Source: Clostridia bacterium
Lineage (GTDB): Bacteria > Bacillota > Clostridia > Oscillospirales > CAG-272
DNA: 6,639 bases
Assembly (NCBI GenBank): GCA_017612655.1
Contig: JAGAFM010000098.1
Coordinates: 1-6,639, forward strand
Direction of reading: 5' to 3'
Below the pieces are notes generated by a model that worked only from the letters and a program-made list of their open reading frames with translations, did not search any database and was not told the DNA's origin. Positions 1 to 6,103 of the stretch are shown in pieces (the first letter of the stretch is position 1; each line of letters begins with the position of its first letter). Made by a program: the position numbers and the translations under genes.

Positions 1-569
1 TCGTAGACGCCGTTCATCGCGCCCTTTGAGGTGTTCCCGATGACGTAGATGTCATCACCGGACTGACGGATCGCGAAGCCGTCCGAACCCCATTTGCCGG
101 TTTCTTTGGAACCGAGATCCGCAAGCCATGCGATGTCATCCGCGAACATCTCCGCGACCGCGGGAAGGATGGCGGGGGTCGCCAGGATAATGGAGCCGTA
201 GCCTTCGCCGGGTCTTGAAACAATCGCGAAATCGGCGCCTAGAACCTTCTTCAGGTGGTACTGAAGATCCTGTGCGGCAAACGCAAGGACCGCATCCGAT
301 TCCGCCGCCTTGGGCAAAACGATCGTTCCGAGAACCGCGCCGTCCTTCGTCTTCAGACAGGAGGGCAGGGAAAGATCTTCGGGGAGCGGATCCCCCCCTT
401 CAAAGGGATCGGTTTCCGGCTCGGACACCGGCGAAGTCGCCGGTTCGATTCCGGAAGTGCCTTCGGCGTCGGAGGAAGGTCCCGGATTGTCTGCGGGTGT
501 CTCGCCGCAGGAGATCAGAAGCGGGATCAGCATCAGGAGTGCGAGCAGAATCGAGATTGTCTTTTTCAT
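1..569 (-). CDS. Lipoprotein with DUF4838 / GH67 N-terminal-like domain (C-terminal part missing)
   Basis: Only the first 189 codons are in the window; the gene runs off the left edge. The N terminus is a lipoprotein signal peptide: MKK, a hydrophobic core at residues 5-19 and lipobox L18-I19-S20-C21, so the mature protein should be anchored by Cys21 on the outer face of the cytoplasmic membrane. Residues 22-66 are an acidic, Pro/Ser/Thr-rich linker. From about residue 78 the sequence resembles the N-terminal domain of alpha-glucuronidase-like and DUF4838 proteins: a beta strand (GTIVLPKAAE), a helix with the pattern FAAQDLQYHLKKVLG (97-111), a second strand (GSIILA), then DGFAIRQSGDDIYVIGNTSKG and MNGVYD near the cut. 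In such families this domain precedes a TIM-barrel-like domain, so a carbohydrate-related role is likely, but the catalytic part is not visible. ATG 569 is chosen because AAGGAG lies 8 nt upstream; the start overlaps the hydrolase stop as ATGA, implying translational coupling. The lipoprotein call is strong; the domain call is moderate and from memory of the family pattern. Confidence 0.8.
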   Translation of the reverse strand, partial: MKKTISILLALLMLIPLLISCGETPADNPGPSSDAEGTSGIEPATSPVSEPETDPFEGGDPLPEDLSLPSCLKTKDGAVLGTIVLPKAAESDAVLAFAAQDLQYHLKKVLGADFAIVSRPGEGYGSIILATPAILPAVAEMFADDIAWLADLGSKETGKWGSDGFAIRQSGDDIYVIGNTSKGAMNGVY

Positions 570-1606
570 ATCGATAACTCCTTCTCAGCAGTCGGATTTG
601 ATGACTTTACGGACTGCGCAGAGGTCGGTCCCCAGACGGACGGTTTTTGGGGAGCCTGAGACTTAGCAGTGAAGTCGGGATGCCCCGCCGCCTCGAGGAA
701 GGACCGAAACGTCCTGCGGTATCCTTCCGCGTCGACCAGAAAGGACAGGCCGTGCGGTGCACCTTCCACCTCGAACAGGGATACGGAGTCGGGATTGGCG
801 TCCCGGACGTCGCGGCTCATGGAGCAGGGAACAAAGTTGTCCGCGGTCCCGTGGACGATCTGGATCGGGACACGCGTGCGCTTCACCGTATCCGTCGCAC
901 GGATGGAGGAGAGACGGAAATGACCGAACAAAAGCGCACCGAGCGAGACAAAGGGCAGGAGGGGACGGGAAAACCCGATCAGCTTTCGCATGACGTCGGA
1001 GATGATCTGAACAGGATCCGAGAAGGGACAGTCCGCAAAAATCCCGCGGACCTCCGGCGGCAGGTCTTCGCCGGCCGCGAACAGAACGGTCGCGCCTCCC
1101 ATGGAAATGCCTTCCACGTAAAGGGGCGTGCCGAGCCCGAACCGCTCCAGAAGAAACCGGCACCAGGTCAGAACGTCGAACCGTTCCCGGACGCCGAAGC
1201 TGATCGTATGCCCGCCTGACTGACCGTGGGCGCGCTGATCGACCAGAAGGACGTTGTCCCCCAGATCCAGCGCCATCCGGAGCCCGCCTGCGAAATCCCG
1301 GATTCCGCTGCTGCGGTACCCGTTGAACTGCAGGTGGAACGGACGGCCCGGGCGCGTCACGTAGAGGCGTCCGTACAGGAGGATGCCTTCGCGCGAGCGG
1401 ACGGTGACTTCCTCGAACGGAATGGACACCGCTGCCTTGATGACCCCGCGCATCTGCTCCGCGTAGGGATCGAAGTCTTTCCCGCGGATCGGTTCCGGGG
1501 GAGGCGTCTTCTTCTTTCCGCGGAAGAAAATGATCAGGTACAGGAAAAAGGAGAGCAGGAGGCAGAAGGCGAATAGGGAGATGAGGATGATCCAGAAGAC
1601 TTTCAC
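566..1606 (-). CDS. Membrane-anchored alpha/beta hydrolase (serine hydrolase)
   Basis: The product is 346 residues. One hydrophobic segment at residues 4-28 followed by RGKKK predicts an N-terminal membrane anchor; the lack of a clear cleavage site favours a retained helix, and which side the enzyme domain faces is not certain. The rest is an alpha/beta-hydrolase fold of the YqkD/BAAT-like type. The nucleophile elbow is G166-I-S168-M-G170, the acid is probably D256 in HGTADNFVP and the base H285 in GAPHG. The VDQRAHGQSGG stretch (122-132) is the usual loop between a core strand and the elbow. The oxyanion region reads FNGYRSSG where many relatives have HGY. Substrate (ester, peptide or amide) cannot be told. 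Residues from about 311 form a Ser/Pro/Lys-rich tail beyond the fold. The start is GTG 1606, with GGAGG 8 nt upstream; an ATG at 1613 is in another frame. A longer open frame extends upstream to 2074 but only through the antisense of pcp. The last codons carry the Shine-Dalgarno site of the lipoprotein gene. Confidence 0.87.
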   Translation of the reverse strand: MKVFWIILISLFAFCLLLSFFLYLIIFFRGKKKTPPPEPIRGKDFDPYAEQMRGVIKAAVSIPFEEVTVRSREGILLYGRLYVTRPGRPFHLQFNGYRSSGIRDFAGGLRMALDLGDNVLLVDQRAHGQSGGHTISFGVRERFDVLTWCRFLLERFGLGTPLYVEGISMGGATVLFAAGEDLPPEVRGIFADCPFSDPVQIISDVMRKLIGFSRPLLPFVSLGALLFGHFRLSSIRATDTVKRTRVPIQIVHGTADNFVPCSMSRDVRDANPDSVSLFEVEGAPHGLSFLVDAEGYRRTFRSFLEAAGHPDFTAKSQAPQKPSVWGPTSAQSVKSSNPTAEKELSI

Positions 1607-1629
1607 GGCACATTCCTCCGTTCTTTGTG

Positions 1630-2220
1630 TCAGCGGCCGGATCCCGGCTTTTCCGTCAGAACCGAAAGGGCGGCCAGAAGGGCGTGCGTCAGATCGGTGC
1701 CTTCGGGAGGCTCTGCGGGAACGTGCAGAAAGCCGCGCGGGATGTCCGGGGTAAACCGGTGGGCCAGCAGCCGGTAAAAGAGGTCGTTGCAGACGAAGGT
1801 GCCTGCGGAATCGGAGACTTCGGCCGGGTATCCGGCCTGAAGGATTGCTTCCGCCATGGCCTCCGCGGGGAGCAGCGTGGCAAGTTTCGCCGGCCCGCCC
1901 GGAAGAATTGCTTTTCCTCGGGGCCGGGAGCCGCTGTTGTCGGGAATCCGGGCGTCCATCCGGTTCACGGCGAACCGTTCCGGAGTCAGGGCGGTCCTGC
2001 CGCCGGCTTCTCCCACGCATACGATCACGTGAGGACGGCACTCCGCCGCCCGCTCGAAAAGGACCTTCGCGCATTCTCCGAAGACGACGGGAAGAGTGCA
2101 GGAAAACAGCCTGGCGGTACCGAGCTTCTCGGGCAGAGCGCGCACCGCGCTGGCGGAAGCGTTTGTCTCCCGTCCGCCGAACGGCTCAAAGCAGCTGACC
2201 AGAATCCGCTGTGTGCGCAT
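1630..2220 (-). CDS. pcp: Pyroglutamyl-peptidase I (peptidase family C15)
   Basis: The 196-residue product matches the usual length of bacterial Pcp. It removes N-terminal L-pyroglutamate from peptides in the cytoplasm (EC 3.4.19.3), freeing peptides that other aminopeptidases cannot attack. The family start motif is present as ILVSCFEPFGG (6-16). The catalytic triad is Glu81 in LTPERFAVN, Cys144 in SAGTFVCNDLFY and His166 in GFLHVP; the first two numbers equal those of the Bacillus amyloliquefaciens enzyme and the His is two residues earlier. The substrate-contact segment RIPDN is also present. No signal peptide is seen. ATG 2220 is preferred because GGAGGAG lies 5 nt upstream and the family N terminus begins there; an in-frame ATG at 2244 would add eight atypical residues. 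The gene sits 24 nt after the ATPase stop and 23 nt before the hydrolase start, so it should be co-transcribed. Identification is secure. Confidence 0.96.
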   Translation of the reverse strand: MRTQRILVSCFEPFGGRETNASASAVRALPEKLGTARLFSCTLPVVFGECAKVLFERAAECRPHVIVCVGEAGGRTALTPERFAVNRMDARIPDNSGSRPRGKAILPGGPAKLATLLPAEAMAEAILQAGYPAEVSDSAGTFVCNDLFYRLLAHRFTPDIPRGFLHVPAEPPEGTDLTHALLAALSVLTEKPGSGR

Positions 2221-2244
2221 GGAATCTCCTCCCTTCGGAATCAT

Positions 2245-4665
2245 TCAGAAAACGGGACCGGGGCTTCCGGCCTTCTGGACAGAACGGATCAGACGTCGGA
2301 CCAGAGCACGGACGGCGAACAGAACGGCCGCACCGGCGGCGATCAGTCCCAGAAGAATCAGAAGGTGTTCTCCCCGCAGCGGGACCAGGAGAAAGACCGA
2401 CCCGAACAGAAGAGAGGCCGATGTATAGAGAACACACATGCCGAAAAAGACCGCTGCCCGGATGCGGGAAAAGGGAAGACTGACCGTAAGGAGCATCAGA
2501 AGTCCGATTGCCCCGGTGGCAAGCGTGGCGAGGGTTGAACACTCTTCCGCTGTCCAGACCCCTTCCAGCAGCGAGGCAACTGTCGCGCAGAGGGTCACTG
2601 CCAGTGCACCGGGCAGGGCCCGTGAAAAGACGGTGAGCAGAAACTTTCCCCGGATTCTTTCCGCGTTGGGCTCCAGCGCCAGGAAGAACGAGGGGAGGCC
2701 GACCGTCAGAGCAGAGACGAGAGTGAGCTGAATCGGCTGAAACGGATAGCCGGAAGGTAGGAACAGAATCAAAAGGCTCAGCACGAAGGAATAGAGCGTT
2801 TTGACCAGAAACAGGGACGCGGTCCGGCTGATGTTGTTGATGACGCGGCGTCCTTCGGATACGATTTCGGGAAGCGCGCAGAAATCACTGTCGAGAAGAA
2901 TGAGCTGAGCGGCATGGCGCGCGGCGTCTGAGCCGCCCGCCATGGCGATGGAACAGTCCGCGCACTTCATTGCCGGAATATCGTTGACACCGTCTCCGGT
3001 CATGGCGACGGTATGTCCCTGGGCTTTCAGCGCGAGGATCAGGTCGTGTTTCCGCTCCGGCGTAACCCGCCCGAAAACCACGGAATCCCGTGCGGAGAGG
3101 AGGAGTTCATCTTCGGAAAGGAGGGAAACGTCCACGGCGTGCTCGCTTGCGTGTTCCAGGCCGGCGGTTTCGGCAATTCGGGAAACCGTAATGGGGTCGT
3201 CGCCGGAAATGACGCGGAGATCGACGCCCTGTTCTTTGAAAAAGGAAAGGGCTTGACGAACGTTTGGACGCAGCTCGTCCGTGAGGAGAATCAAACCGAG
3301 AATCCTTCCGACGGGGGGAAGGGACTGCCCTTCGATCGTTCCGTCGCATTCGGCGAGGCATAGAACCCGGAGGCCCTGATTCGCGTATCCATCTGCTTCC
3401 TGCTTCAGTTTTCCGCAGAAACGCTGTCCGAGGACAAAGGAGGGAGCGCCGATGACCAGCGTTTTTCCGTCCACGAACGTGGCTGCGGACAGCTTTCGGG
3501 TGGAGGAGAAGGGCAGGACTGTCACAGCCGGCTCATGCCCTGGCTCGATTTCCCGGGCGATCGCGGAAAGCGTCGCTGAACTTCGGTCCATAGGCCCCAG
3601 AACCCGGGAGATCGCCTTTCGGAATTCTTCTTCATTCGATTCCGCAGGGGAGAGTTTCGTCAGTTTCATGGAGCCCGTAGTCAGGGTTCCTGTCTTGTCC
3701 AGACAGAGCGTGTCGACACGTGCTAACGTCTCAATTCCGAACAGTTCCTGAACCAGCGTGCGCTTACGGCCCAGCCGGACGACTCCCACGGCGAGAGCCA
3801 CGGAAGCGAGCAGCATCAGTCCCTCCGGAATCATTCCGACCATCGCGGCCACGGTGGAGGGAATCGCACGCTCGAGTTCTGTGTGCTGCAGGAAGTACTG
3901 CTTGCAGAAGAGCAGAATTCCGATCGGAACGAGCAGAATGCTGACAAAACGAACAATCCGCTTCAAATCCGTCATGAGAGCGGAGTGAGGGGGGACGATC
4001 TTCTTTGCCTTGCGCGTAAGCCGGTTGATGTAGCTTTCGTCTCCGACACAGACCAGCTGGCAGACGGCTTCCCCTGCAGTCAGATAACTGCCTGAATAGA
4101 GCCAGTCGCCCGGTTCTTTTGGAACGGAGTCCTGTTCACCGGTAAGGAGCGCTTCTCCAGCGTCACACGTTCCCTCTCTCAGGATAGCGTCCGCCGGAAC
4201 CTGATCTCCAGTACGAAGCAGGACGAGATCTCCCTTGACCGCTTCCTCCGCTCGTAATTCCAGAACAGCACCGTTCCGCCTGACGCGAACCGGCGCCTCG
4301 GATAGAAGTTTGAGACGGTTGACCGTTTTTCTCGCCCGGAGTTCCTGCACCGTCCCGATCAGCGTATTGCTGACAACAACCCCCAGGAAGAGCATATTCC
4401 GATAGGCGTGGACCGTAAGCAGGGCGCACGCCAGCAGGATATTCAGCAGATTAAACAGGGTGAACAGATTGTCCGTGATGATCCGGAGCACCGTCCGGCC
4501 GGGATTCTCCGAAACACCGTTTCCAAGTCCCTGACGCTGAAGGGTTTCCGCCTCTTCCGCGGAAAGCCCGCAGAGAGCAGTGGGCTGAAAGCCGTCCGGC
4601 GTTCCGGAGGGCAGGGAAAGCGTTGCCTCGGCTTCTTGTTGGGGGAAAGCGTTCGTTTTTTTCAC
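2245..4665 (-). CDS. Cation-translocating P-type ATPase, CtpE-like (probable calcium/divalent cation transporter)
   Basis: The 806-residue product is a complete P-type ATPase without N-terminal metal-binding domains. About ten membrane helices can be placed: M1 63-84, M2 90-108, M3 237-256, M4 270-297, M5 612-637, M6 643-665, and four more at 677-700, 712-731, 736-757 and 766-788. The actuator motif is LTGEQ (174-178, Glu177). The phosphorylation site is D323 in DKTGTLT. The nucleotide domain has FSSTRKLSAA (386-395) and IGAP (406-409) where most relatives have KGAP. The P-domain motifs are SGDDPITV (487-494) and TGDGVNDI (556-563). M4 carries PEGL (280-283), as in P2-type Ca2+ pumps and in mycobacterial CtpE, for which calcium uptake has been reported. 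M6 lacks the SERCA-type NxxTD acid, reading SALTV, so the ion is not certain. It lies 45 nt after the M42 gene and 24 nt before pcp. The start is GTG 4665, with only a loosely spaced GGAG 11 nt upstream or GGA 6 nt upstream; an ATG at 4676 opens a five-codon frame that stops across this GTG. Confidence 0.93.
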   Translation of the reverse strand: MKKTNAFPQQEAEATLSLPSGTPDGFQPTALCGLSAEEAETLQRQGLGNGVSENPGRTVLRIITDNLFTLFNLLNILLACALLTVHAYRNMLFLGVVVSNTLIGTVQELRARKTVNRLKLLSEAPVRVRRNGAVLELRAEEAVKGDLVLLRTGDQVPADAILREGTCDAGEALLTGEQDSVPKEPGDWLYSGSYLTAGEAVCQLVCVGDESYINRLTRKAKKIVPPHSALMTDLKRIVRFVSILLVPIGILLFCKQYFLQHTELERAIPSTVAAMVGMIPEGLMLLASVALAVGVVRLGRKRTLVQELFGIETLARVDTLCLDKTGTLTTGSMKLTKLSPAESNEEEFRKAISRVLGPMDRSSATLSAIAREIEPGHEPAVTVLPFSSTRKLSAATFVDGKTLVIGAPSFVLGQRFCGKLKQEADGYANQGLRVLCLAECDGTIEGQSLPPVGRILGLILLTDELRPNVRQALSFFKEQGVDLRVISGDDPITVSRIAETAGLEHASEHAVDVSLLSEDELLLSARDSVVFGRVTPERKHDLILALKAQGHTVAMTGDGVNDIPAMKCADCSIAMAGGSDAARHAAQLILLDSDFCALPEIVSEGRRVINNISRTASLFLVKTLYSFVLSLLILFLPSGYPFQPIQLTLVSALTVGLPSFFLALEPNAERIRGKFLLTVFSRALPGALAVTLCATVASLLEGVWTAEECSTLATLATGAIGLLMLLTVSLPFSRIRAAVFFGMCVLYTSASLLFGSVFLLVPLRGEHLLILLGLIAAGAAVLFAVRALVRRLIRSVQKAGSPGPVF

Positions 4666-4702
4666 AATTTTTCCATCTCCGGCTCAGAGAAGAATTCGGG
4701 AC

Positions 4703-4719
4703 ATGCTCCGTCAGAGCAT
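4703..4719 (-). promoter_or_regulatory. Hairpin across the M42 stop codon
   Basis: ATGCTC (4719-4714 on the minus strand) pairs perfectly with GAGCAT (4708-4703) around a TGACG loop that contains the M42 stop codon TGA. There is no U-run after it, so it is not a standard rho-independent terminator. Ribosomes finishing the M42 gene would melt it, so it could affect expression of the ATPase 45 nt downstream or act as an RNA-processing site. A 6-bp stem can also occur by chance. Confidence 0.3.
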
Positions 4720-5754
4720 CAGATAGGCCAGAAGGAGGGAATAGGTGTTGCGCAGACCGTCCACGTGTGTCCGCTCGTATCCGTGACTGTTGGCGCAGCC
4801 GAAACCGATGGCGGCATGACGGATGTCGTGACCCGCCACGATGCTGCCGTCGCAGTCGGTTCCGTAATGGGGAGTAAAAATATCCATGACGAAGTTGATC
4901 CCCGCGTCGACAGCGGTCTTGCGCAGTTCGTTCGTCAGTTCCCAGTGATACGGAAAACGGGAGTCTTTGCAGAAAATCGTGACTTTATGTTCGTCCGAGG
5001 TCTGATCCGGTCCGGTCGGGGCAATGTCCACTGCGATCATGTCGCAGATTCCGTCGGGAAGCCAGGCGGTCCCGTGACCGATTTCCTCATAGCACGCGAA
5101 GTAGAAATACACATGACGGGAAAGGGATGCTCCCGACTGCTTCAGCGCACGGATTACGGTCAGCAGTATCGCAACCGCTGCCTTGTCATCCACAAAATGA
5201 GACTTCAGATAGCCGCCGGAGCGGGTGAATCTCGGCTCCAGCGCAACGATATCCCCGGTCGTGATGCCGTATGCCTGGACATCCGAAGGGGAAGCAACGT
5301 CCAGATCCAGCAGAACGCATACGTTCTTTCGATAGTCTGCCGGCTCTTTCAGCTCGTTTTCCGTCACGTGTACGGAACCGGGAGTCCGGCAGACGCTTCC
5401 CGTGAAACAGGAGCCGTCTCTCGTCCTGATTCTAACGTTCTCCATCATGGCGTAGTCCGCATGCAGACCTCCGACCGGACAGACGTTGAGCGTTCCGTCC
5501 GGATTGATTTTCCGAACCATGAGTCCGATATCGTCCAGATGTGCGGTCACGCAGAGCGAATTCCCTTCGCCCCCCAGATCGGCGATGATGCCGCCTTTCC
5601 GGGTTTGGATATATGGGCAGTCCAGATCCTCCAGCAGCTTTCTGAGAACGGACTGAATCGGTTCGCAGTATCCGGTCGTGCTATCGGTTTCCGTCAGGAG
5701 CCGGAAAGTGTCCACGCAGTACTTTTCGTCGAAGATGAACGCGTTCTTTTTCAT
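4711..5754 (-). CDS. M42 family metallopeptidase (aminopeptidase, FrvX/YsdC-like)
   Basis: The product is a cytoplasmic di-metal aminopeptidase of family M42; such enzymes form large oligomers that trim peptides from the N terminus. From ATG 5754 it has 347 residues, the normal family length. Visible motifs are AHLDDIGLMV (71-80, metal ligand His72 and catalytic Asp74), FVDDKAAVA (187-195, probable bridging Asp189), the catalytic/ligand pair Glu223-Glu224 in CYEEIGHG, VDIAP (242-246, metal ligand Asp243) and ERTHVDGL (327-334, probable last ligand His330). The PGSVHV segment (125-130) is the usual edge of the inserted PDZ-like dimerisation domain. Sequence specificity cannot be told. The start is uncertain: ATG 5754 has GGA at 7 nt and begins close to the conserved fold; ATG 5769 has AAAGGG almost touching it; ATG 5832 would add a basic, Ser/Pro-rich extension unlike the family. 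The gene is the first in the five-gene minus-strand operon and is the natural partner of pcp in peptide breakdown. Confidence 0.92.
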   Translation of the reverse strand: MKKNAFIFDEKYCVDTFRLLTETDSTTGYCEPIQSVLRKLLEDLDCPYIQTRKGGIIADLGGEGNSLCVTAHLDDIGLMVRKINPDGTLNVCPVGGLHADYAMMENVRIRTRDGSCFTGSVCRTPGSVHVTENELKEPADYRKNVCVLLDLDVASPSDVQAYGITTGDIVALEPRFTRSGGYLKSHFVDDKAAVAILLTVIRALKQSGASLSRHVYFYFACYEEIGHGTAWLPDGICDMIAVDIAPTGPDQTSDEHKVTIFCKDSRFPYHWELTNELRKTAVDAGINFVMDIFTPHYGTDCDGSIVAGHDIRHAAIGFGCANSHGYERTHVDGLRNTYSLLLAYLML

Positions 5755-5794
5755 GGCTTTTTCCGTCATAACCCTTTGCCTTTTTTGAGAGGCC

Positions 5795-5867
5795 GGAGAC
5801 GGTTCTCCTTCCTTTCGTATAAGTTGTCTCATTCCGGAAAGGGCTCTTTTTCGTTAAACCCCTCCTT
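5795..5867 (-). promoter_or_regulatory. M42 operon leader with two orphan Shine-Dalgarno sequences and a small hairpin
   Basis: AAGGAGGGG (5867-5859) lies at the predicted 5' end of the transcript, and AAGGAG (5810-5805) lies further in. Neither has an ATG, GTG or TTG at normal spacing. The second sits in a 5-bp stem with a 4-nt loop, GGAGA-ACCG-TCTCC (5808-5795), which would hide it. The real start codons at 5769 and 5754 have much poorer sites. This could be a ribosome standby or leader-control arrangement, or simply purine-rich leader sequence. Confidence 0.35.
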
Positions 5868-5873
5868 CTTTTC

Positions 5874-5902
5874 ATTTTACCAAAAAAGGGGGAGGAAAGC
5901 AA
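5874..5902 (-). promoter_or_regulatory. Promoter of the M42-ATPase-pcp-hydrolase-lipoprotein operon
   Basis: Read on the minus strand, TTGCTT (5902-5897) is followed after exactly 17 nt by TAAAAT (5879-5874). The TG two bases before the -10 box gives an extended -10 (TGGTAAAAT), which can offset the poor -35. Transcription should begin near 5867, leaving a leader of about 110 nt if ATG 5754 is the start. No other equally good promoter was noticed in the short gaps between the five genes, which supports a single operon. This is motif evidence only. Confidence 0.6.
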
Positions 5903-6003
5903 GAGTTCTTCCAAAAAATGGAATGGGGGACACGCTCCGTTTCCCCTGCTGTATCCTGATTCCCCGTAATTGAAACGAAAAGTAGGGATAAACCGCCTTT
6001 TTC

Positions 6004-6032
6004 TTGACTTTTTCTCTGCTTTTTGCTACAAT
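6004..6032 (+). promoter_or_regulatory. Sigma-A-type promoter of the DUF1295 gene
   Basis: TTGACT (6004-6009) and TACAAT (6027-6032) are separated by exactly 17 nt. They match the consensus at five of six positions each, and a T-rich tract lies upstream of and inside the spacer. Transcription should begin around 6039, giving a leader of about 65 nt before TTG 6104. It is the best promoter in the window by motif. Confidence 0.72.
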
Positions 6033-6068
6033 GAAAACGGAATTCGTCAGTTGTCTGTACGTCATGCC

Positions 6069-6093
6069 CCGCCCGTTTCCGGATAACGGGCGG
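6069..6093 (+). promoter_or_regulatory. Perfect 9-bp hairpin in the DUF1295 leader, overlapping its ribosome-binding site
   Basis: CCGCCCGTT (6069-6077) pairs without mismatch with AACGGGCGG (6085-6093) around the 7-nt loop TCCGGAT. The last two G residues of the stem are the first two bases of GGAG (6092-6095), the Shine-Dalgarno sequence proposed for TTG 6104. The stem is GC-rich and would be stable, so it should restrict ribosome access. No U-run follows, so a terminator is unlikely. A protein operator at the DNA level is an alternative reading of the inverted repeat. Confidence 0.5.
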
Positions 6094-6103
6094 AGCCCAC
6101 GCT

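Larger units (their letters stand above)
5755..6103. other. Divergent intergenic region between the M42 operon and the DUF1295 gene
   Basis: This stretch of about 350 bp separates two gene sets transcribed away from each other. It holds a leftward promoter (5874-5902) with a leader carrying two unused Shine-Dalgarno sequences, a rightward promoter (6004-6032) and a hairpin in the rightward leader (6069-6093). The middle part, roughly 5905-6000, is AT-richer than the coding DNA. It contains only a weak inverted pair, CGTTTC at 5938 and GAAACG at 5972, that could be an operator but is not convincing. Open frames crossing the region look like chance frames with no family resemblance. Confidence 0.7.

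Noticed and set aside
663..1613. A 316-codon minus-strand frame starting at ATG 1613 within the hydrolase gene
   Set aside because: It is another frame of the same DNA, giving an Arg/Pro-rich product without motifs, whereas the chosen frame has GISMGG and the rest of the triad.
1607..2074. Upstream extension of the hydrolase frame to give a 502-residue protein
   Set aside because: The added residues come from a different frame of pcp and are Arg/Pro/Ser-rich with no fold. GTG 1606 has a strong GGAGG and starts right at the membrane anchor.
1627..2538. A 303-codon plus-strand frame across pcp and the end of the ATPase gene
   Set aside because: It is antisense to pcp with its full catalytic triad. 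The product is low-complexity and rich in Arg, Gly, Gln and Glu, typical of a shadow frame.
5681..5914. A 77-codon minus-strand frame over the M42 leader, with an internal ATG next to the -10 box
   Set aside because: It runs into the M42 gene in another frame and gives a basic product with no motif. The internal ATG lies at the promoter, upstream of the predicted transcript start.
4408..5973. A 521-codon open frame on the plus strand opposite the M42 gene and the start of the ATPase gene
   Set aside because: It is antisense to two genes with intact catalytic motifs. Its translation shows no family motif or hydrophobic pattern, and it has no ribosome site. Long antisense frames are expected with G/C-rich third positions.
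5926..5977. Weak inverted repeats (GGGGA/TCCCC and CGTTTC/GAAACG) between the divergent promoters
   Set aside because: The arms are 5-6 bp with long spacers, which is expected by chance in a GC-rich stretch; no U-run or symmetric operator pattern accompanies them.
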